A DNA stretch of 64,000 nt from Flavobacteriales bacterium (GTDB lineage: Bacteria; Bacteroidota; Bacteroidia; Flavobacteriales_F; PHOS-HE28), in NCBI GenBank assembly GCA_016705545.1, contig JADIYA010000009.1, forward strand, positions 130,595-194,594, written 5' to 3'. The notes beneath the pieces are model-generated. The model did no database searches, had not been told where the DNA came from, and saw nothing but the letters and a program-made list of their open reading frames with translations. Made by a program: the position numbers and the translations under genes. Shown here piece by piece: positions 7,376-16,642 of this stretch (the stretch's first letter is position 1; each line of letters opens with the position of its first letter).

Positions 7376-9253
7376 ATGCGACCGCTGCTGAAGCTGAACC
7401 CGTACTTCGCCAAATACCCTTGGCACCTGCTGCTGGGCACGCTCTTCATCGTGCTCAGCAACCTCTTCGCCGTGTACGCCCCGCAAGTGGTGCGCGAGGC
7501 CATCGACTTGATCACGGCCGGCTTCACGCAGCTGCAACTGCCTGCCGCTGAGCGCACGCTGGACGTGCCCGATACGCTTGAACGTTGGATCAGCTGGACG
7601 GGCATCGGGCTGAACGACCGGGTGCAGCGGCTGGGCGACGGCGGCGAACTGGCGCGCACCATCGTCTGGCTCGCCGGATTGCTCGCGCTGCTCTACCTGG
7701 CGCTTGCGCTGCTCAAGGGCTTCTTCCTCTTCCTCATGCGGCAGACGATAATCGTGGTGAGCCGGCTGATCGAATTCGATCTGAAGAACGACGTCTTCGA
7801 CCACTACCAGCGCCTGGACCGGGCCTTCTACAAGCGCAACAGCACCGGCGACCTCATGAACCGCATCAGCGAGGACGTGGGCAAGGTGCGGATGTACCTC
7901 GGGCCTGCGGTGATGTACACCATCAACCTCGTGGTGCTCTTCGTGATGTGCATCGGCTTCATGTTGCACGTGAACACCGAACTCACCTTGTGGACGCTGG
8001 CCCCGCTCCCGCTGATGAGCATCGCCATCTATTACGTGAGCGACGTGATCAACCGCAAGAGCGCGCGCGTGCAGGAGCAACAGAGTCGTTTGAGCACCCT
8101 GGCCCAGGAGACCTTCAGCGGGATCCGCGTGCTGAAGGCCTATGCCAAGGAGCCGATGGCCGTGGACCGTTTCCGTGAGGCCGCCGGCGAATACCGCGCA
8201 CGGAGCCTGGAACAGGCCAAGGTCGATGCGGTCTTCATGCCCGCCATCATGCTGCTGATCGGCGTGAGCTCCGTGCTCACCATCCTCGTGGGCGGCCTGA
8301 AGCTGATCAACGGCGACCCCAGCGTGACGGTTGGCAACATCGCCGAATTCATCATCTACGTGAACATGCTCACCTGGCCCTTCGCGAGCCTTGGATGGGT
8401 CACCTCGCTCATTCAGCAGGCCAGCGCCAGCATGGTGCGCATCGATGAGTTCCTCTCCACCGAACCGGCCATCGCCGATGCGGGCGATGAGCTCCAAGAG
8501 ATCCACGGCGCCATCACCTTCAAGAAGGTCAGCTTCACCTACCCCGATACGGGGATCACCGCGCTGCGCGATGTGAGCTTCCACTTGCCCGCAGGAGGAA
8601 CCCTCGCCGTGGTGGGCCACACCGGCAGCGGCAAGAGCACGCTCGCCGACCTGATCGCCCGCGCTTATGACCCCACCAGCGGACAGGTGCTCATTGATGG
8701 AATCGATGTGCGGCGGATCAAGCTCGCACGGCTGCGGCATCAGCTCGGCTTCGTCCCGCAGGACGTCTTCCTCTTCAGCGACAGCATCCGCAGCAACATC
8801 GCCTTCCGCTTGGAATCGTCGGCCGACGTGGAGGAACGGGTGGTGCAGGCGGCACGCACTGCGCAGGTGCACAACGACATCATCGGCTTCCCCAAGGGCT
8901 ACGACACGTTGCTGGGCGAGCGCGGCATCACCCTGAGCGGCGGACAGAAACAGCGCGTGAGCATCGCCCGGGCCATCGCTGCACGACCGCGGATCCTGCT
9001 CTTCGACGATGCCCTGAGCGCCGTGGATACCGCCACGGAAGAGGCCATCCTGCGCGAGTTGCGCAGCGTGATGAAGGGCCGCACCACCGTGATCATCAGC
9101 CACCGCATCAGCGCCGTGCGCGACGCCGATCGCATCCTGGTGCTGGATCACGGGCGCGTGGTGGAAGAAGGCACGCACGCCGAGCTCATCGACAAGGGCG
9201 GCGTGTACAACCAGTTGCACGAAGAGCAATTGCTGGAGGAGGCGGAGGGCTGA
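7376..9253 (+). CDS. ABC exporter, fused transmembrane and ATPase (MsbA/multidrug type)
   Basis: A 625-residue half-transporter: an N-terminal six-helix exporter domain, then the ATPase. Visible motifs are Walker A GHTGSGKST (about residue 414), Q-loop GFVPQDVFLFSD, signature LSGGQKQR (about 519), Walker B ILLFDDALSAVD and switch ISHRISAVRDAD. It probably works as a homodimer in the inner membrane exporting lipid or drug-like substrates; the substrate is not evident. Between the first two helices there is a longer than usual polar stretch (about residues 40-95) including TLDVPDTLERWISWTGIG. TACCTTTG at 7302-7309 is a candidate promoter box 66 bases upstream. It is divergent from nusB. Confidence 0.93.
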   Translation: MRPLLKLNPYFAKYPWHLLLGTLFIVLSNLFAVYAPQVVREAIDLITAGFTQLQLPAAERTLDVPDTLERWISWTGIGLNDRVQRLGDGGELARTIVWLAGLLALLYLALALLKGFFLFLMRQTIIVVSRLIEFDLKNDVFDHYQRLDRAFYKRNSTGDLMNRISEDVGKVRMYLGPAVMYTINLVVLFVMCIGFMLHVNTELTLWTLAPLPLMSIAIYYVSDVINRKSARVQEQQSRLSTLAQETFSGIRVLKAYAKEPMAVDRFREAAGEYRARSLEQAKVDAVFMPAIMLLIGVSSVLTILVGGLKLINGDPSVTVGNIAEFIIYVNMLTWPFASLGWVTSLIQQASASMVRIDEFLSTEPAIADAGDELQEIHGAITFKKVSFTYPDTGITALRDVSFHLPAGGTLAVVGHTGSGKSTLADLIARAYDPTSGQVLIDGIDVRRIKLARLRHQLGFVPQDVFLFSDSIRSNIAFRLESSADVEERVVQAARTAQVHNDIIGFPKGYDTLLGERGITLSGGQKQRVSIARAIAARPRILLFDDALSAVDTATEEAILRELRSVMKGRTTVIISHRISAVRDADRILVLDHGRVVEEGTHAELIDKGGVYNQLHEEQLLEEAEG

Positions 9254-9290
9254 GGAAACCCGATCGCATCACGCACGTCTTTCCGATTGA

Positions 9291-10244
9291 ATGCATCATC
9301 CACATAGCGGTATCGCGGACAGGCTCTTGTGGCTCCTTCGCTTAGCGGCACTTCCGGGACTATTGGCGTTGGCTAACGTGGCTTACGGATCTGAAGGTGC
9401 CGATCCTCCTGGTTCCCCGGCGGTGAAGCCCTTGCCACTGAAGCGCGGCAGCCGCATGCTGCACCGCTCGCGTTCGAACACCACGCACGACACGCATTAC
9501 CTCTTCGGCACCTCGGCCATCGCCATGGAAAGCGGACGCGGCTGCTACCAAGTGCATGACGTGCTGCTCCACAGTGCGAGTTTCTCGCCGGTGCAAGGCC
9601 TGGCCATTGGTGGCGGGGTGCAGGTGGCCTCGCTCGTGAGCAGTTTGGCCTCCCGCGAGCGCGAGCCCTTGCTGTTCGCGCGAGCCAGCTTCAGCGGGAA
9701 GCTCGGGGGCGGCGCGCACTTGGGCGGCTTCGCACTGGCCGCACGCACCAGCGTGAGCCCATCGGCGCGCGAGCGCAGCACCTTTCCCGTGAGCTTGGGC
9801 CTCGGCGGTGCGCAGCTCACCCTCGGCAACGACCGCGCCCACGCGACCATCTCCATTGGCGGAGCCATGGACGACCGGGGCATGAAGGACCGTCCACTAT
9901 TCGGCCTGGCCGGGCTCGTGCACCTCACCGACCACTTCTGCCTGATCACCGAGCATTGGCAATTGCCATTCGGCCCCGACGGCTACCGTGTGCACGGCTA
10001 TGGCGTGCGCTTCACGCACCGTGCCATGGCCCTCGATGCCGCCTTCGCCGTGAACCGCGAGCTCGCTGCCGGGCTTCTTGCGGGCGTGTCCGGGACGCGC
10101 GCGGGCCTACAGGCCCCGGCGTTGGGCGAAATCTCAGGGCCGAGGTGGTGGCCTGCCAACGAAGCCGGCGCCACACACGGGCGAGCCACCGGGCCATTGG
10201 CCATGATGCCCCCCGCCCGCCGGCTGTTCCCGACCGAAGGCTGA
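9291..10244 (+). CDS. Exported hypothetical protein, possible outer-membrane beta barrel
   Basis: A 317-residue protein with a signal-peptide-like N-terminus (LLWLLRLAALPGLLALANVAYG). The body has many alternating hydrophobic/polar stretches with Gly (LAIGGGVQVASLVSS, GKLGGGAHLGGFALAAR, HATISIGGAMDD), which suggests a beta-rich, perhaps barrel, envelope protein. No domain is recognised. The C-terminal 60 residues are Pro/Ala-rich and may be disordered. It follows the ABC exporter by 37 bases, so co-transcription is possible. Confidence 0.62.
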   Translation: MHHPHSGIADRLLWLLRLAALPGLLALANVAYGSEGADPPGSPAVKPLPLKRGSRMLHRSRSNTTHDTHYLFGTSAIAMESGRGCYQVHDVLLHSASFSPVQGLAIGGGVQVASLVSSLASREREPLLFARASFSGKLGGGAHLGGFALAARTSVSPSARERSTFPVSLGLGGAQLTLGNDRAHATISIGGAMDDRGMKDRPLFGLAGLVHLTDHFCLITEHWQLPFGPDGYRVHGYGVRFTHRAMALDAAFAVNRELAAGLLAGVSGTRAGLQAPALGEISGPRWWPANEAGATHGRATGPLAMMPPARRLFPTEG

Positions 10245-10430
10245 GCACCTGACGCCCCTCAACCGGTCACTGCGACCTCGGGAAATGAAACAGGAAGTGT
10301 TCAACCTCGCCAACTTTTCCACGTACAGACGGCCCGAATGAACTTGGCCGTTAGATTCGCAACCCTCTGCTTCGGCGCTGGATTGGAACCTCAGCGTCGG
10401 TATACGGGCAGATGGAACCTGCAAGGAAGA

Positions 10431-11063
10431 ATGAAGCTCAACTGGGCCTTGCTATTGCCGTTGCTCTGGCTGCTGCCAGCGGCTGCACCCGCCCCTGCCC
10501 CATCGGCTGGTCCCTCGGTGGATGAAGTTCGCGAGCTCTACACGGAGATCGGACTTGAAGGCTGCGTGGCTGAGAGCGCCTTCAGCAAGGGATTCAGCAG
10601 CGTAGCGCGAAGGGCGGCCCGGCCGAAGGTGCTGGCCATCGCCGACATGACCTTGCCCAGCACGGCCAAGCGCCTCTCGATCATCGACCTGGAGAAGAAG
10701 GAATTGCTGCTCACCACCTACGTGGCGCATGGACAGGGCTCGGGCGAACTGCTCTGCACCAGCTTCAGCAACCGTCACGGCTCACATGCCACCAGCAAAG
10801 GGTTGTACCGCGTGGGCGCCGAGATCATCAGCCCCAAGCACGGCGCCGCGCTGCTGCTGCACGGCCTCGATGCCAACCTCAACTGCCAGGCACTCGCGCG
10901 TGAAGTAATCATGCACGGCGCCGATTACGTGAGCGAGGCCTTCATTGCCGAGCACGGACGGCTGGGCCGGAGCTGGGGATGCCCCGCCGTGAGCCGCACC
11001 GACATGCCGCGCATGATCGAATTGCTGGCCGACGGTGGATATCTGTACGTCCACGGCCGCTGA
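10431..11063 (+). CDS. Murein L,D-transpeptidase catalytic domain protein
   Basis: Signal peptide (MKLNWALLLPLLWLLPAAA) and then a domain of the 'murein L,D-transpeptidase catalytic domain' family: TYVAHGQGSG, FSNRHGSHATSKGLY, LLLHGLDA and the catalytic Cys segment GRSWGCPAVS. This follows the YkuD-like H...G-C pattern with WGCPAV in place of HGC[IV]R. Expected role: cross-linking or trimming peptidoglycan in the periplasm. An AAGGAAG sequence lies just before ATG 10431, which supports that start although the frame opens earlier at 10338. It is followed 47 bases later by a second L,D-transpeptidase. Confidence 0.85.
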   Translation: MKLNWALLLPLLWLLPAAAPAPAPSAGPSVDEVRELYTEIGLEGCVAESAFSKGFSSVARRAARPKVLAIADMTLPSTAKRLSIIDLEKKELLLTTYVAHGQGSGELLCTSFSNRHGSHATSKGLYRVGAEIISPKHGAALLLHGLDANLNCQALAREVIMHGADYVSEAFIAEHGRLGRSWGCPAVSRTDMPRMIELLADGGYLYVHGR

Positions 11064-11110
11064 AGCGCGCTGGCCCGGTCTTTTCCTTCGCGGCGGCATT
11101 CCTGCTGCAC

Positions 11111-12742
11111 ATGCGTTCACTTCCCGCCTTGGGCATCTTGGCCCTGCTTGCGTCCTGCGCCTCCCCCATCGCCGAACCCGACATCGCGGAGCAGGCGCAG
11201 GCCATCGAGGCCGTGTTCGAGACGCCAGCCGCCTACACGGTGCGGACACTGGACCCAGCGGCCATCAGCGACTTCATCGCGAAGCATCCGGAGCACCTTC
11301 CTGATTCCAACGGCATCGCGGGCTTCTACCAGCGGCGCGGATTCCAATTCGCTTGGTTCGTGAACGATTCGCTCTCGCAGAGCGCAGCCGCCTTCCACAA
11401 CCTGGTGACCAGCGCCGATACGGTGTACCGCGAACTCGGCTACGTGCGCGCGCGCCTCGATGAACTGATGCTGCGCGGGAAGGTCAACGGCGATCACGAC
11501 TGCGACAGCTGCATGCAGCACATCGAGCTGGCCCTCACCGCGCAATTCTTCCGCTTCGCGGACAAGAAGTACGGCGGCACCGTGGGCAAGGACCTGCGCG
11601 AGCTCGACTGGTTCATCCCGCGCCGCAAGAAGAACTTCGACCGGCTGCTGGACTCGCTCGTGGCCGGCCGCATGGACCTATCGCCAGTGGAGCCGCTGCA
11701 CCCGCAGTATGCGCAGCTCAAGTCGCAGTTGAAACGGTACCACGACCTCTCCTCCGTGCAGTGGCCTACACTGAGCCTCGGTGATCGCCGCAAGCTCGAG
11801 CCCGGGAACGAGGATCCACTGGTGCCCGAACTGCGGCAACGGTTGATGCTGCTCGGAGACTTCATCGCCACAGGCGACAGCGTGCTGCTCTTCAGCCCGG
11901 ATTACGACAGCCTGCTCGTGGCCGCTGTGATGCGCTTCCAGGAGCGTCACGGCTTGCATCCCGATGGCGTGATCGGCAAGGGTGTGATCGCGCAGCTGAA
12001 CATCTCACCAGCGGACCGCGCGCGCACGATGCTCGTGAACATGGAGCGCCTGCGCTGGGTGCCCGAGCAGAACGCCCCCGACCTGCTGCTGGTGAACATC
12101 CCCGAGTTCCGCCTTTACGTGCATGAAGCCGACACCGTGGCGTGGAGCATGGTGGTGGTGGTGGGCGCCACGGCCACGCGTACCGTGATCTTCAGCGATT
12201 CGCTCAGCACCATCGTCTTCAGCCCCACCTGGACGCCACCGCCCAGCATCGTGCGCGGAGAGATCATGCCTGCCCTTGCCAAGGACCCGAACTACCTCAA
12301 GAAGAAAGGCATGGAGGTGATCGGCGGATCGGAGAAGAATCCGGTCATCCGACAGAATCCTGGCGCGAGCAATGCGTTGGGCCGCGTGAAATTCCTCTTC
12401 CCCAACAGCTACAGCATCTACTTCCACGACACGCCCAGCAAGAGCTTCTTCGCCCGCGAGAGCCGCGCCTTCAGCCACGGCTGCATCCGCCTCGCCGAGC
12501 CGCAGCGCTTTGCCGAGTACCTGCTACGCGCCGATACGGCTTGGACCACGAAGAAGGTGAAGGAGGCCATGCACAGCGGCGAGGAGCAATATGTGCGGCT
12601 GAAGAAGAAACGCCCCGTGAGCATCGGCTACTTCACGGCCTGGGTGGATCGAAACGGCCTGTTGCACTTCCGCGACGATGTGTACGGCCACGATGCGCGG
12701 CTGGCGGAGGAGCTCTTCGCGCTGCCTGCATTGGAAATCTGA
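11111..12742 (+). CDS. L,D-transpeptidase, YcbB/LdtD type, lipoprotein
   Basis: A 543-residue envelope protein with a lipobox near the start (LALLASC). An N-terminal scaffold domain is followed by a peptidoglycan-binding module (VAAVMRFQERHGLHPDGVIG) and a YkuD catalytic domain with the motif SHGCIRLAEP. It is expected to make 3-3 cross-links between meso-diaminopimelate residues of peptidoglycan, as E. coli LdtD does. The frame is open from 10979, inside the preceding gene, but Met 11111 gives a proper lipoprotein signal. It is convergent with typA. Residues between the PG-binding and YkuD parts are normal for the YcbB family. Confidence 0.92.
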   Translation: MRSLPALGILALLASCASPIAEPDIAEQAQAIEAVFETPAAYTVRTLDPAAISDFIAKHPEHLPDSNGIAGFYQRRGFQFAWFVNDSLSQSAAAFHNLVTSADTVYRELGYVRARLDELMLRGKVNGDHDCDSCMQHIELALTAQFFRFADKKYGGTVGKDLRELDWFIPRRKKNFDRLLDSLVAGRMDLSPVEPLHPQYAQLKSQLKRYHDLSSVQWPTLSLGDRRKLEPGNEDPLVPELRQRLMLLGDFIATGDSVLLFSPDYDSLLVAAVMRFQERHGLHPDGVIGKGVIAQLNISPADRARTMLVNMERLRWVPEQNAPDLLLVNIPEFRLYVHEADTVAWSMVVVVGATATRTVIFSDSLSTIVFSPTWTPPPSIVRGEIMPALAKDPNYLKKKGMEVIGGSEKNPVIRQNPGASNALGRVKFLFPNSYSIYFHDTPSKSFFARESRAFSHGCIRLAEPQRFAEYLLRADTAWTTKKVKEAMHSGEEQYVRLKKKRPVSIGYFTAWVDRNGLLHFRDDVYGHDARLAEELFALPALEI

Positions 12743-12786
12743 TATCGCTTCAGGCTGTGGCCTGGAGCAACCGATCCGGGAACCGC

Positions 12787-14604
<1,818 letters not shown>

Positions 14605-14627
14605 GGGCGGGCCTGCGAAAAGGCGCG

Positions 14628-14635
14628 CGAAAGTA
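14628..14635 (-). promoter_or_regulatory. Probable -7 promoter box of typA
   Basis: On the minus strand the sequence is TACTTTCG, close to the Bacteroidota primary sigma factor box TANNTTTG. It lies 24 bases before the typA start codon. No convincing TTTG -33 element is seen 19 bases further upstream, so this rests on the -7 box and position. Confidence 0.45.
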
Positions 14636-14739
14636 GGGCTTTGCGGCCTACAGGGAGTTCGCCGCAGCCTTCCGGCAACCTGTGCCCGGGTGTCTTGGCA
14701 GGAATTGGGAAAATCCCTCTTGCCCGTGCACGGGCAGGA

Positions 14740-15510
14740 TCAACGCTTGGCGGCCTCCGCCTTGAACTTGGCGATGGCGTTGCGGGTGAACTCCGAGAGC
14801 ACCAGCCGCCCGCTGATCCTGGCGCGCTCGATCAGCAGGGCATCCCAATCCTCGGTACCCTTCCACATCACCTGTTTGATGTCGGCCATGGCTTCTGGGC
14901 TGTAGGCAGCGAGTTCCTTGGCGTGCGCTTCGATCCTGGCATCCAATGCCTCGACGTTATCAAAGACTTCCGCGTAGATGCCGTGCTGCTCGCACCATTG
15001 CGCACTGCGGCGTGTGGCGGGCGTGGCGCTGAGCAGGCCGAAATGACCAGCGCCCACTTTGCGCTCCACCGCGGGCCCGACCACGAATGGACCGATGCCC
15101 ACGGCGAGCTCGCTGAGGCGCGCACTGGCACTGCTGTGCGCATAGGCGATGTCCACCGCGCAGGCGAGGCCCACACCGCCGCCCACGCAATGGCTGTGGA
15201 TGCGGCCGATGACGAATACAGGCACGGTCCGTATGGCGTTGATCACTCGCGCGAAGCCGCTGAAGAAGTCCAGTCCACGTGCTTCATCTTCAATGGCCAC
15301 CAGCTCATCGAAGCTGGCGCCAGCGCAGAAGGCCTTGTCGCCGTCGCTCCGAAGGATGATGACGCGCGTTCCGGGATCCTTACCCGCCGTCGTGATCGCA
15401 TCGGCGATTCCGCGCAGGATGTGGCCGGGCAGACTGTTGCTCTTGGGGTGATGGAAGATGATGGTGGCGATGCCGCCCTCGGTGCTGGAATTGACATAGC
15501 CGTCGCTCAT
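14740..15510 (-). CDS. Enoyl-CoA hydratase/isomerase family protein
   Basis: A crotonase-fold protein of 256 residues from Met 15510 (MSDGYVNSS). Signatures: AFCAGASFDEL, the first oxyanion-hole segment, and CVGGGVGLACAVDIAYA, the second. The LSELAVGIGP segment carries a Glu at the catalytic region. Substrate is unknown; crotonases hydrate or isomerise acyl-CoA in beta-oxidation or aromatic degradation. A TAGCTTCG box at 15528-15535 precedes the start on this strand. It lies upstream of typA with a 135-base gap, so the two are probably transcribed separately. Confidence 0.88.
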   Translation of the reverse strand: MSDGYVNSSTEGGIATIIFHHPKSNSLPGHILRGIADAITTAGKDPGTRVIILRSDGDKAFCAGASFDELVAIEDEARGLDFFSGFARVINAIRTVPVFVIGRIHSHCVGGGVGLACAVDIAYAHSSASARLSELAVGIGPFVVGPAVERKVGAGHFGLLSATPATRRSAQWCEQHGIYAEVFDNVEALDARIEAHAKELAAYSPEAMADIKQVMWKGTEDWDALLIERARISGRLVLSEFTRNAIAKFKAEAAKR

Positions 15511-15656
15511 GGGAATCAATTGCGGGCCGAAGCTAGATCGACTCACGGAAGATGGCATGACCGCGGCCGTCTTGGATCAGTGGGCACCCCTAACGAAAGT
15601 TCTATTGACTGATGGCGCGAGGTCCGGGACTTTCGCAACGCTCAATTCAGAAGACC

Positions 15657-16631
15657 ATGCGGACCCGCACCTATGCTCCCTGGAGGACCCTCATACGGTG
15701 GAGCGTATCCATCACCTGCTGTGCGTTCTGTGGGTTTGTCAATGCGCAGAGCATCGAACGGAAGGCAGCGGTGGCGGCCGGCGGAAGCATCGATTCCGGC
15801 AATGCCTCTCTTGGCTGGTCATTGGGCCAGGCTGCGAGCGGCACCTATGCTGCGGATGAATTGATCACTGCTGGCGTGCAGCAGCCTGATGAGATCCGGC
15901 TCACGATCAACATGCGCGCTTTGCTCGATGGCCCATACAGGGAAGCCTCTGAATTGATGGACGACGGGCTCCGAACCAGTGCACTGCTCCCATTGCATGA
16001 GCCTTTCACCGCGCTGGGATACACGCATTCCGGCGGCGGCGGCGAACAGCTTCATCCTTCCGCCCTTTCGGTTTCAGGGCCTGATGCCGTGGTCGATTGG
16101 GTGCTGATCGAGTTGCGCGCACCCGATGGCGTGACCCTGATGGCCACGCGGTCGGCGGTGGTTCAGCGCGATGGCGATGTGGTGGGCATGGATGGCGAAT
16201 CACCGGTAGAGCTGCCTGCGCTTCCGTCCGATTACCGCATCGCGATCCATCACCGGAACCACTTGCCGGTGCTCACCGCCAGCGTGATTCCGCTCGCACA
16301 GGGGCTCAACAGCATCGACTTCACCAATGGCAGCGCAGCCACCTATGGCAACGAGGCGCAACGCCTGCGCGGAAGCGTTCGCTTGCTCTGGGCTGGCGAT
16401 GTGACCGGTGATGGCACCATCAAATACGTGGGCGAGGACAACGACCGCGATCCCATCCTGCAGGCCATCGGCGGAAGCGTGCCCACCAACACATCAAGCG
16501 GCTATGTGCCCGAGGACGTGAACCTGGATGGAGTGGTGAAATACGTGGGTGAGGACAACGACCGCGATCCCATCCTGCAGACCATCGGTGGCAGCGTGCC
16601 CACAAACACCCGCACGCAGCAAGTCCCCTGA
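15657..16631 (+). CDS. Secreted protein with tandem NDRDPIL dockerin-like C-terminus
   Basis: The N-terminal signal (ITCCAFCGFVNAQ) is followed by a Bacteroidota secreted-protein opening (ERKAAVAAGGSIDSGNASLG). A central beta-rich domain contains INMRALLDGPY, VVDWVLIELRAP and AVVQRDGDVVGMDG. The C-terminus holds two copies of a calcium-loop-like unit, D-x-[TN]-x-DG-x-[IV]-KYVGEDNDRDPIL followed by IGGSVPTNT, 39 residues apart. Asp/Asn/Gly spacing resembles dockerin or EF-hand loops, so calcium binding and a cell-surface or adhesive role are plausible, though not proven. Met 15657 is chosen because it gives the cleanest signal peptide. The MopE-repeat protein gene follows after 11 bases. Confidence 0.75.
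   Translation: MRTRTYAPWRTLIRWSVSITCCAFCGFVNAQSIERKAAVAAGGSIDSGNASLGWSLGQAASGTYAADELITAGVQQPDEIRLTINMRALLDGPYREASELMDDGLRTSALLPLHEPFTALGYTHSGGGGEQLHPSALSVSGPDAVVDWVLIELRAPDGVTLMATRSAVVQRDGDVVGMDGESPVELPALPSDYRIAIHHRNHLPVLTASVIPLAQGLNSIDFTNGSAATYGNEAQRLRGSVRLLWAGDVTGDGTIKYVGEDNDRDPILQAIGGSVPTNTSSGYVPEDVNLDGVVKYVGEDNDRDPILQTIGGSVPTNTRTQQVP
16422..16609 (+). repeat. Direct repeat encoding the NDRDPIL units
   Basis: Two ~71-base copies (16422-16492 and 16539-16609), 117 bases apart, differ at only a handful of positions, mostly silent. They encode KYVGEDNDRDPIL plus IGGSVPTNT. The near identity at DNA level suggests a recent duplication or gene conversion. Confidence 0.85.
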
Positions 16632-16642
16632 ACCATCCCGCC

